64,000 bases of DNA from Mimachlamys varia (lineage: Eukaryota > Mollusca > Bivalvia > Pectinida > Pectinidae). The notes under the pieces are model-generated. The model saw only the letters and a program-made list of their open reading frames with translations, did no database searches and was not told where the DNA came from. Below are positions 1 to 9,996 of this stretch, piece by piece. The position numbers were made by a program, and so were the translations under genes. The stretch's first letter is position 1. Every line of letters begins with the position of its first letter. The DNA lies in NCBI GenBank assembly GCA_947623455.1, contig OX392527.1, positions 34,340,201 to 34,404,200 of the forward strand. Direction: 5' to 3'.

Positions 1-24
1 GCAAAAGTGTCTAGCATCAACGAA

Positions 25-140
25 GATTCCTAGGAGGACGAAACAGATGTATGATGCAGTTTATTTTTTTTTTCGGTCATACTGTATCTATTACTTAATT
101 TAAAAGGTGCAGCATATGTGTGTGTTACGTCATCTTTAAC
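25..140 (+). repeat. Dispersed repeat, copy of 20,075-20,195
   Basis: This stretch closely matches 20,075-20,195 in the same orientation. Shared blocks include the cctagg-N-ggacgaaa segment, catactgtatctattact and gtgttacgtcatcttt (gtgcgttacgtcatcttt in the other copy). A third, inverted copy of the central 40 bases lies at 20,430-20,472. The repeat may continue off the left edge of the window. Its class is unknown, and no coding sequence is visible in it. Confidence 0.75.
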
Positions 141-349
141 TCAATGTATGTAAACAACAACAAATTTTAACCTACAGGCACATTTAGAACAATAAAAAAC
201 AAAAGGACAAATCTCTATTCAACGCCAAATGGAAACTATTTTCGTTAAAATTTTCGCTTGCGGTACAAGTTGATTCTCTTCATAGTGCTCACTTGTCTAA
301 AGGCAGAGTCAAGTCAATACAAATACGTGATCCAGAGTCATATTGCATA

Positions 350-1694
350 CGAGGGGTGTTCCAAAAATAATGTCACTTGCATCGGTGCTCATATAGCGGA
401 AGTGCTTTTGTTCATTTTAATTTGCTCTGCCCTTCAAAATACACTGTACTCTCCACTAACCAGAACACACCTTTTTAGCCGGTCAATCCATTTTTGGAAG
501 CATTTTTCATAATCTTCAATGGGTACACCCATCAGATACTGATAAACAGCAGATCCAAGGGCATTTCTCAAATTGTATCTCCTTCCAGATAAATGATATT
601 TTAGTTTTTGAAAGAGAAAATAGTCGCAGGGGGCCAAGTCTGGCGAATACGGAGGGTGCGGAAGGACGGTAAACTTCTCTGGCTCCAAAAATTCAGTCAC
701 AATACGTGCCTTGTGAGCGGGTGCATTATCATGCAAAAGTCGGACATACTTAAGTCCTGTTTTGGGGCGGCGACTTTTGTAGTAGTTCTTCAACTTTCTC
801 AGAACAACGTTTTAATAGAACTTGCCTGTGACCGTTCTGCCTTTTGGCACCGGGATTTGAATAGCTGGACCCTTATTAGTGAAAAAAATAGCATACAAAC
901 CTTCTTTACCGTTCGTATTCGTTTGGCAATACTTGGGCGTCTGGCATTTATAGTGGCCCATATTCGGTTGGCAACCTTCCGCTTTGGTTCAAAATAATAC
1001 ACCCAGGTCTCATCACCAGTGACTATATTATCAAAAGCCTTTTTACTATATTTTGGGTACATTTTGAGAAGTTTTTTTTCCATTGTTACACGCGTCTTCT
1101 TTTGCTCATCCGTTAACAAATGGGGTATCCATCTTGCATTTATCTTTCTAACTTTTAGGTGTTTCTTCAAAATTGCATGAACTCTTGCTATCGACAAGTT
1201 TGTCATTCGAGCCAATTGTCTTACGGTGAATCGAACATCAGTTTGGAGGATATTTCCGATTTTTTCTATGTTACCTTTGGTTGTAGTTGTTGAAGGACGA
1301 CCTGGGTGAGCAGCATCTTTCAGTTGCTGCTGCAAAGCACTAAATTTACCTACCCACCTACAAACAGTCCTGTGAGACATTTGGCCCTCCCCATAAATGT
1401 CACACACCTCGCGGTGAATATCTACAGCCTTTATGCCGAGTAATGACCTAACTTTTAATATAGGCCCTAATTTCAAGAACATTTTCACCTCGTTTTCCTG
1501 TGATTTTGTGTCTAGTCTAACGAATAGGCTATGAAACGATGTACACTGTACCGAGGCCAGTGAACGTGTGGACGAGATATTTACCTGTGTCACCAGCCAG
1601 TGATCACTCAATCGACACGAGGTGGTTTTGTGTATAAATTGCACGATTTCCGCGAAATAAAACACAGATGACATTATTTATGGAACACCCCTCG
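350..1694 (-). mobile_element. mariner-family DNA transposon, complete ends
   Basis: This is a 1,345-bp cut-and-paste transposon. The ends are imperfect inverted repeats of about 27 bp: the left begins cgaggggtgttcc at 350 and the right is its complement ending at 1694. Both are flanked by the TA target duplication typical of the Tc1/mariner superfamily (348-349 and 1695-1696). The transposase is on the minus strand and fills most of the element. Both ends are intact, so it could in principle be mobilised by a transposase supplied elsewhere, but its own gene is broken. A palindromic mini-element starts only 4 bp beyond the right end. Confidence 0.93.
434..1482 (-). pseudogene. mariner transposase, frameshifted and with one nonsense codon
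   Basis: The transposase would cut and rejoin DNA with a D,D34D catalytic triad. The start is placed at 1482-1480 (MFLKLGP); an upstream in-frame ATG at 1674 lies within the inverted repeat. From the N-terminus one sees a helix-turn-helix region around HREVCDIYGEGQMSHRTVCR, the first aspartate in VTGDETWV, the second in LLHDNAPAH and the third in YSPDLAPCDYF. Exactly 34 residues lie between the second and third, the mariner signature. The frame shifts by one base near 880-900, beside a run of A on the plus strand. The restored frame then has a TAA at 814-812 before continuing open to 434. With only two lesions, the copy is damaged but not ancient. The product is non-functional as read. Confidence 0.92.
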
Positions 1695-1698
1695 TATC

Positions 1699-1797
1699 TT
1701 ACAATGCAAGGTTTATTGTGGCGAGGTTTAGAAAAGACGAGATGGTGAGCTTTCTTCGTCTTTTCGTCCCGAGCCAAAAATGAACCTTGTATTGTAA
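1699..1797. mobile_element. Short palindromic (MITE-like) element
   Basis: About 99 bp forms an imperfect palindrome. The outer arms are 1699-1716 (ttacaatgcaaggtttatt region) and 1779-1797 (its near-complement). The inner halves share an aaaagacga block in inverted orientation. The element codes for nothing and would fold into a long hairpin. It abuts the TA duplication of the mariner, so either the mariner inserted beside it or this is a separate insertion. The family is unknown to me. Confidence 0.6.
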
Positions 1798-3864
1798 CAG
1801 TGTATTCTGTTTATCCTGTAATCATTGAGCACATATATCCACATGCAACAAAGCATAAAACGCCAATACCTTTTATTTCACTGAAACCATGCGCCGTCTA
1901 TGTTACGTATATCCAATATATCCATTCATGCATGTTTACTACTTCAGAATGTCAAGACGCAATACCATATGGTTCTATTCTTTTTAAGTCTACAGAGAGT
2001 AATTTCACGCATACGGGTATGAAAATATTACACCATTACAATGGATCAACCGTTAAGTAATACGATAAAATTCAAAATTCAATCAAGAAATACTTTTTCA
2101 TTTCACTGTCTCGTCAGAACCGGGAAAGTTCAGGTCAACTTATTGACAAATAAAGCAAGTGTTTATCCGGCAGTAGCTATCGGTCGATAACTGTGGTGTT
2201 TGCAGGATAAATTTGATTCGAAAGTTCTGTCGGGAGACGTAATATCGGCGACATTCCGTTACTGAGGTATAGTGATATCTCAGCCCGACCATTAATGGTT
2301 ATGTCCATTAATCTGTATCGTATCGAACAACTATTTAATGCCGTACGATTGAAAATTAATTGAATTCCGTTGACTTTACTGTACATAGCAAATCAATAAT
2401 CATTTAAGTCTTGTTTATTTGAAACAGAAAATATCTTACCATAACTTCTGTAATTACATTAATGTATTTCTAGCGTACACATGAACTTTGATTTCCGTTA
2501 CAGACAATATACAAGTTTAACGCCATACAACCAGGCTACTCCTTTTAACATCCAACGGTTGTAAGTGGCTTCGAGATACGCTCTTTCGTAAAGTTCAGAC
2601 AACCAAACCTAATTTCTATCTTATAGGGGAATTTATGACCTTTAAAAGCATCTTCAAAAGAAAAATACCAGTAAATTTGTGACATTTTTGTGGCATTTCA
2701 ATCAAATATCAAAACTTGTGTTGCGGTAATCAACGAATTACCTTAATCAAACCATAAAGTTTTGCCATGTAGATTATAAAAGAAATGATAGAATTCCTCT
2801 CACAATGAAATATATACTGTAGACATTGCTCTCCATTCCGATACATACTGGGAGTGAAGAGTGTTGTATAAAGATATACAGTGTCGTGTCGCCAACCTAT
2901 CACCATAGCAACAATTTAATTCTAAATCATTTAAATCCTGGAAAGAGAAAAATATCGATACAAACTAGATTATAGAAATATTGTTAATAACTCTAAATCA
3001 GAGAAACTACTATAAATGGTTTCTGTGCTGCAATATTTAAAGTACTTGCATGTTTGCTGCTTATATCAACTACCTTCACACACGCGCGCGGGCGATGTAC
3101 AGTGTATTTAGTTCATACTATATAAACTTTGGTAAGTATATACTTTCAGCGTTGACAAAATACGTCCGCCTGAAGGAGCGCAAGAAGGCAGAGTTGAGAT
3201 GCTTAGCAACAAGCTTTGCGTGTTTATCATCTGATTTATGTTTCCCTTCAATAAGAATTGGGCCTTTATTATCTGATTTATATACATTTATTTTTTATGT
3301 AATGCCAAAGTCTGTAAAACGTGAATTTGATTGGTATTTAAAAGCAGAATAACGAGGTTTGCGCAGTGCAGGATCGAAATCAAAATATCATGGAATGTTT
3401 TACTATTTACTGACTATTCATATTTTTTAACATTGAAAGTCAATAATTCGTGGTAAAGTAGCGTGTGCGTCAGATAACGAAGTCATAAACATGTTCATGC
3501 TGTCATATTATAATACATTAAGATGTCAAGAATTTTCCCTTAACAGTTGTGTATGCCAAAAAGCGAGACATATATAATCGAATTCCATTCCGATAATCAA
3601 ATTACACGAGGTGAGCAATAATACGTTGGGAAGGTAATTCTATTTGGTATTTAACAAACTCATATCTGTCTTTTATCCAGGATTTCTGAAAGAATAAAAC
3701 CTAAACAGTCCAACTTCATTTACAGCCTTTATTCCCCTCTTAGTTCAAAAATATCCATCATTTTCTAAATAAGGATAAATCGAACGATGTATGAGCCAGT
3801 AGCGTATATACGCCGGTATAACAACGATTTAGAAACACAGAAACAATTAGTTTCGACGTCATTG
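1798..3864. other. No gene seen
   Basis: AT-rich sequence with only short chance frames (for example 3,050-3,352, about 100 codons, with no recognisable protein character). I see no RNA gene or repeat that I can support. Confidence 0.5.
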
Positions 3865-4160
3865 GTAATGCTTGGATGGTCGAGTGTTTCGCCAAGGCGG
3901 CTGGGTTTCGAATCCCCGATCGGACTTGAAAAGGTTGCGTGCCAACATCCGGGCTAACAGGAGTGATTCACATAAGTTTAATAACCTGTTTCATAATTGT
4001 CGTCAAAAAAATAAAGTTCATATCATGTTAGTCTTCAAAAGGTGATGGATACATTGGCTCGTTTTGGTATCATACTGTTTGTATGTCCTGTGCATGTGTC
4101 AGGGTGTCCCCTGTACTCCTGTATGTGGTTAATGGGACATAAAACATCACTACCATGTCC
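3865..4160 (+). repeat. Probable tRNA-derived SINE fragment
   Basis: 3,865-3,925 resembles a degenerate tRNA. The A-box-like tggatggtcgagtg is followed about 35 bases later by a B-box-like ggtttcgaatcccc, which carries one extra T against GGTTCRANNCC. These are the internal RNA polymerase III promoter elements of SINEs. Around 4,130 the tract taatgggacataaaac recalls the gggacgttaaac type tail I associate with mollusc SINEs. The right boundary is uncertain. It is not an intact tRNA gene, because the stems do not pair cleanly. Confidence 0.42.
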
Positions 4161-4911
4161 GTTACGTCTTCTACCATCCGTCCATCACTTTTATGACGAT
4201 GTCAGTGAGTTTGATGCTACATCCACGAAGTTGTCGAAGGACAGACTATTAAGTATACGTTATCAATCTAAGCGTAAAATGAGAGAGGCCAAACGCAGCT
4301 TTTTTTTGTCTAGAACAGACATTACTTCAAACCGCTTCCTCCACAAGACACTTATAAAACCACAATTAAAGCGGCCATTACGTGATGTAGTCGAATATCG
4401 TTTGACTATACAGGAAGGCAACATTGTATCGACATGTAGTTCCCAACCCGGCATCTGTCCATGGAATGACACTTGATATTGGTTGTCTGGATGGCTTAAT
4501 GCTTAACAACATTACTAACTTTATAGCTTTTGGTGATATGGGAGAAGCATTAGCAATGGATTCCATATAAATCTCGACTGTGTGGATTCTAAGTGGTACA
4601 ATATAGAACATGAGTACTGCTGGACTAACACTATACAATTCCCGTTCCTGATTTAACAGAATGTGTACACTGTAGATGTGCAACGTGTTATTATAGACAG
4701 TAATTTTAGTCAGAGCGAAAGAGTTTGTATTGCCAATTGTAAATGCAGGAAGACATGTGCAATCGCATTCCTTTGTAAAATATGTCTTTATTAAAATATG
4801 TAAGATCTTATGCTTGCATTGTGAATTTATTGCCAGCTTTAGAACATATTCCAATTTTCTTTAAACGTCTGTTACGTTGTTGTTGTTGATATCTATTATA
4901 ACACGAGCTTA
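4161..4911. other. No gene seen
   Basis: Contains the end of an unremarkable open frame (4,042-4,476) that starts within the SINE-like tail, and overlapping antisense frames. None has recognisable domains or a signal peptide, so I do not call a gene. Confidence 0.5.
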
Positions 4912-5140
4912 GAAAAATCAGAGAATACCAAAGCGTCAACAAAATCATAATCCGAACTCAAAATCTATTAAACTGGAGGCAAAATAGAAACAAAAGAAAA
5001 ATTTACATGGAGATTCTCGTAAAAGCGCAAGAGAATACGACTAGGTGTTCCAGAAGAGTAAGAGTCTTCTGCTTCGTCGACGACACCCGCCATGTAAATC
5101 TTTGTCACATCCAAGTAATCATCAAGTTCTCAAAACTTAA
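4912..5140 (-). mobile_element. RT-A retroelement 3' tail fragment (minus)
   Basis: This is the non-coding 3' end of the RT-A family. Read on the minus strand it runs through the GTCGTCGACGAAGCAGAAGAC block, the lightly varied cttactcttccggaacacc and ttttacgagggtctccatg blocks, and ends tttggtattctctgattttt. The same tail recurs in at least ten other places in this window. The piece is 5'-truncated and carries no RT sequence. It lies head to head with the next copy, about 120 bp away. Confidence 0.85.
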
Positions 5141-5258
5141 GTAAGACTAATTTTTATCTTAATGAATGGAGACAAGTTTACTATCAGTTTACACTCTTAT
5201 CGCAAAAATGTTTCCTGATTGTAGGTTGCTTATGAACAAAGATCACGTAACAAACACA

Positions 5259-5532
5259 GTCGCCATCGTAGTCTCATTGAGAAATATTCTACATCCTTGC
5301 ATGATATAAAGAGGCACGGTTTTGAATATGCTCATTGGTATGCATGCTTGGTGGGTGTCCTCGATGAAGCAAAAGACGCTTCCTATTCTGGAATACCTGA
5401 ACTTATTCTCTTGTATTTTTACAATAGTCTCCGTGTAAATAGTTCCTTTGTTCCTATTTTGCCTTTAGTTTACTCGATTTTGAGTTCGGATTAAGGTTTT
5501 GTTGTCGCTTTGATATGCTCAGATTGTTTTTT
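5259..5532 (+). mobile_element. RT-A retroelement end fragment (plus)
   Basis: Starts in the last RT codons (the gtcgccatc...ctcattgagaaatattct block that ends the RT in longer copies) and continues through the 3' tail to about 5,532. It is diverged by small deletions and lies inverted relative to the copy at 4,912-5,140. A 65-codon open frame at 5,297-5,494 is just the tail read in a stop-poor frame, not a gene. Confidence 0.85.
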
Positions 5533-6916
5533 CATACAATCTCCGTAATTTTCTTCTTTGATAATAACACAAATAGCAAGTCTATGTACCGGTGATGTTT
5601 TTTTTTTTTTAATTCCGTTATCTTTATTCTATTTAAAATGGAATTGGTTTCATTGTATTATGAATTTTTAACATAGCTAGTGATGTGAAATAATGAGATA
5701 TTTCATCAAAGGGTTTAAAAGGCCATATCTTCAAAATGCTTTTGCATTTTCTTTTACAATAAGAATAGTTCGTATGCAAGATACCTGTCCCTGGGTATAT
5801 TTATGAATGTAAGTACGTATCACAACTTTCTCTGTTCATATCCATAATCTATCAAATCGCTTTCCCTGTTTGATCAAAAAGAAAAAAATGCCTTTCCTTT
5901 TTTTAAGCTGAAAAATATGTATCTTGACTTCTAACTGAAAATCGATCGAATAGAAAAGTTTCTCTCGTTCCCCGTGTGCAAGATACAGCCGCCATGATAA
6001 GAAGAGTCAAGGAAATGTCTATCTTTCACCTCATTTCGGGTGGCGTGATGTCACAATGGCTGATCAATGACGTGACGTCAAAAACTCCCATGTCGCAATG
6101 CGGCAAAGGCAATACGATTTTTACCGTAAAATTTAAGACCGGATAATTATTCTTTTTTTTTTCTCCCTGTCTTACACCCCTAGTCATGAAATAGTGTTGT
6201 ATGTCTGTACTCCCTCCAACCGAAGTACGTATTGCTACTCCGTTATAGAGACATGACATGAACATAAAACATTCAAAAAATACATATCTATTTACTGTAT
6301 AAGACCCAAGTACGCAACTCCATTTAACACAGAATTCTAACACCATTAATGATGCTTGACTTTTTTCTCATGTACCTATTTACAGAAATAAAAAACATGC
6401 GCTCAAAAAGGAAGCATGTTTAGGAAAATAGAAAACTTTTATACAGACGTATTAAGCCGATTTTATATCCCCACTCCAGTGTACTGAAGTTTCACTTAAT
6501 GTCCTATGTTTTTGTTTATGTATTGCGGTCGGTTGTAAAGTGAAACGATGCATTTCCATGTATTTTATCATCCATGAATAAATACATTCTATAAAAACCA
6601 CGATCTGTCCTTCTCATGCTTCGTTTAAACTTCAAGGTAATAGCTATTCTATAAAAGGAATCGGTTTTAATTCAACTTTATTGTTAGTGATTCAGTTTTT
6701 TTGCTAGTCTTGATACTATATTTCGTTGCTACAGATTTTCTCACCATGTTTTTAAACCTACCATTTTTGTATCAAATGAATCTACTTCCAAAGCGTTCTA
6801 TTTTTGTGGACGTTACTATAAAAATGGTTATAAACAGTCCTATCTTTAATTTATCATTACGTGTCTATGTGGGTGGGAGAGGGGAGGGAAGGGAGTGGCA
6901 CATCATACTATTATAA
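5533..6916. other. No gene seen
   Basis: AT-rich, with several homopolymer T and A runs. One palindromic CRE-like tgacgtca occurs near 6,073, but no gene is visible beside it. Confidence 0.5.
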
Positions 6917-7043
6917 GATAATACGACCAGGTGATCTGGAAGAGTAAGCGTCTTGTGAATCTTGCTCGGTACATCCAAGTTAACATCAAGTCCTCGAAAT
7001 GATAACTGAGTCATCATTGTCAATCACAACATGTAAGCAAATG
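6917..7043 (-). mobile_element. RT-A retroelement 3' tail fragment (minus)
   Basis: A short piece of the same tail. On the minus strand it has the ttgtgattgacaatgatgac, gaggacttgatgtt and cgcttactcttcc blocks, then stops inside the ggtcttattc region. The 3' terminus is missing, so this copy is truncated at both ends. Confidence 0.75.
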
Positions 7044-8858
7044 TTTTTGACCAATTTGTAACTGAATAGCGCTACTTTTTAGTATTTTTTGCCTGTTGGT
7101 GTATAAATGTAAAACTTAACGAAAGCCTAATGTACTTATTGGCATTTAAAAGTGAATATTCAAGTTTCGGTGCTATTAGGAAGCTGTTATATCTGCACTC
7201 GAGATGTAGAATGAAGATTTAGATTTCGAGAAATAGATTCAGATTTTATTTCAAAAATTCTATTTTGCCGCATAATTCTACACCAATTTTATATGTACTT
7301 CACAGAAAGAATTTTTGTTTAACTAAAATCTGCAGCTATTGTTCTTGACATATACCGTTTTTCTTCGTTTTTACATGAATGACAAGTTATGCCGAAAGAC
7401 TTTTCATTCAAATACAAAATACATCTTTGGTATCCAATTGAAGAATTGATGCATGTAATGACAAAAAATACCTTTTTTATCGCCGATATTGCTTGCTTTA
7501 ATGTCAATGTACACATTTCCTTGTTTTCAATGAATTATAAATGAAACACTACAAACCATGATTTATTTCAGATGTGAAAAAAGCTGTTACAGATTAAAGT
7601 GCAAACGTTTAACTTCTTCATTTTCATGATCTCTGTTCTGTGAAGCCCCATAAACAAATAGGCCTATGACGACCAGCTATACCACAATTATCATACGGCC
7701 ATCAGTTTCCATCACCTTTTAACTGAAATGACCAAATAAGGAGAGGAAAGAAAACGTAGAAATGCAGTTAAATGTAGGCAGTCAAAATAAAACTTACAAG
7801 AACTAAATTGTTTTGACGGACTTGAAAGTCTGCATTTCTTTGAGGCTGAAGCAAAAGGTGTCCTTAATCAGTGTTCTTTTGATGTGATGTCAATAAATGT
7901 ATCTAGATCGCTAAACAAATCGATTGAATTATCTTTTTTATTAATATGACAGAGGGATTGACGTTGGTACGATACTTATTTGATCAGCTTTCACATTGAA
8001 ATGATTGTCGTCAACAAAGCGGATAAAAATAAATCAACCAGGATGATTCTTTATTTAGTTTTCTTTGATAATTACTAATAATACTGACAATAATCGTTGA
8101 ATGAGAATCATTTCAAAAGTAAAATACATGTTTGGAATATTTATGGGCCAAAGAAGTAACATTGGTGGTAGTTTACGGAATAACACTGGATCCTTGCGAA
8201 CGGATATTTGTATGGTACGAATTTTATATATGGAAGTCATTCATACAGCGGATACAACATGATGTTGTCAATTATTGGAGCTATCCCCTCCTTTAACCAG
8301 ACAAAAACACCAAACAAGTAATTAAAAGAAATGTTTGAAATATAATAAGAAAACGTGAAACTGAAATGTTAAAAAGGAATTAGCCCCTCGGCTAGCGTTA
8401 AATATTTAGACACCCATGCTTCACTATGTAATTATATCATATTGCTAGTGTCGAACCAGACAATGAAGGAATTCATATAGAATAATACATTTGCAAAATG
8501 GTTAAGAGAGAAAAAAACGAAAATAGAACCTAGATGAGAAAGAGGCTTCCCGGTTTATGCAGTATGTTCAGTGGGGTTAATCTTGGGACCACGGAATTCT
8601 GCGATAGTGTTCACAATAGGGGATTTAAAATACCCCGCTTCTAGGTTGAGAGCTCTGTACCAAATGGAAATTTAATTATGCTTCAAATATTTCCGTAATG
8701 CTACCCTAAAATCAATAAATCTGAAACAAAATATTAAAACCTCCAGACAATAGAGAATATTAACGGGATCAGGTGTTATGCGAACCAGAAAATCCTGCAA
8801 CCAGTCTATTGCAATCCTAGTTGTTTTGATGCCAGTCCATCCTCTATAGCCATGAGTA
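7044..8858. other. No gene seen
   Basis: AT-rich with no supported gene. Frames of 60-65 codons here lack any recognisable feature. Confidence 0.5.
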
Positions 8859-9125
8859 ACGCTCACCTGCGCTCTCTACACCGCTGGTATATTTCATAGT
8901 ATCCTGAAGGCAAGGATGAAGCAGTTTGATTGGTCTCGGGGAACATAACCTGACCAATCGCTAGGCTTCAAAACCTGTAAATTTTATCTATATGTAACCG
9001 CGAGAATATTTTGGTGTTCATCAAAATTCCGAACAAGTCTTCTTGTCCCATCTACAATGTAGCGCACACAGAGTCTTTAATTTTGCTATGATATATTTAG
9101 GGGTGTAGAGAGCGAAGGTGAGCGT
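8859..9125. repeat. Foldback element with nested hairpin
   Basis: Inverted arms of about 24 bp (8,859-8,882 and 9,102-9,125) share the acgctcacct and cgctctctacacc blocks with roughly two mismatches. Between them lies a smaller hairpin: gaagcagtttgattggtc pairs imperfectly with gaccaatcgctaggcttc around 8,917-8,970. It encodes nothing. Some similarity extends outward on both sides (the gatgccagt blocks), so the true element may be longer. Confidence 0.6.
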
Positions 9126-9996
9126 GAACCCTGGATTTTGAGTATGATGCCAGTAATTTATTTCTTTGTACATGTAAGCAAATATTTGATTATGTTAATA
9201 TCTTTTCATTGAGTAATGTTTTAAGATGGTCTAGCTTTATTATTTCTATAAAAGTAGATGGTATTATTAAACTTTTAAACACATTTTATTATACCTCTAG
9301 TATTGTTTTACTGTAATTTATGTTTCTTTTAGTCTTAATAAAGGAGCCAATAGCTTTGCAGCACCATTTTGTCTACACTATAGGAAGTACTTCCTTGTCC
9401 TACAATAATGTATATAAAAGTAAATGGCATATACACCATACTCGGTAGAGTGTTTGCCGGTGAAGATATGAAATAAAATAAAAACACAAGGGGAGACAAC
9501 TCCGTGAAATACGTCTCCTTTAGAACAAGGACTCTTATGATTTCTGTTTTTATTAAATGTTAACGTCTAATTTAATCAGATAAGGAGTGTTTATGAAATA
9601 GTTTGTATTGCCTACACCATGGCTTGTTAACATAAATTCTAGTCAAGTAGATATGGAATGTTCAGCATTACCAGCATACAAGTACATAGACTTGATTGGA
9701 GATTGTGTAAGAAGACATGAGGCCTGCAATTTAAAGTACATTTTCATCTTGATAGGATCGCGGCAAATTTATTGCTGGAATTGGCGTTACGATGCAATTT
9801 ATTCTTGTTTTGAAAATTTGTTTGACTGATTTTATATTCCATCCAACTGTGGCAGGAATATCTCTTAGGACTTACATATACAGAGTTATAAAATATTTAT
9901 AGGAATCATAATTGGGGCTACCTTATTACTGGGGAAACTTTAAAGAGATAACAATGAATGTTTACAGACAGGTAAATTAAAATTTCTACATATTAC
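9126..9996. other. No gene seen
   Basis: AT-rich. One gggagacaactcc motif occurs at 9,491-9,503. The frame at 9,608-9,829 has no recognisable protein features. Confidence 0.5.

Noticed and set aside
3865..3925. True tRNA gene
   Set aside because: The box B has an extra base and the acceptor and anticodon stems do not pair, so a SINE-type relic fits better.
4042..4476. 144-codon frame as a gene
   Set aside because: It starts in a SINE-like tail, lacks any domain or signal, and an overlapping minus frame is equally open.
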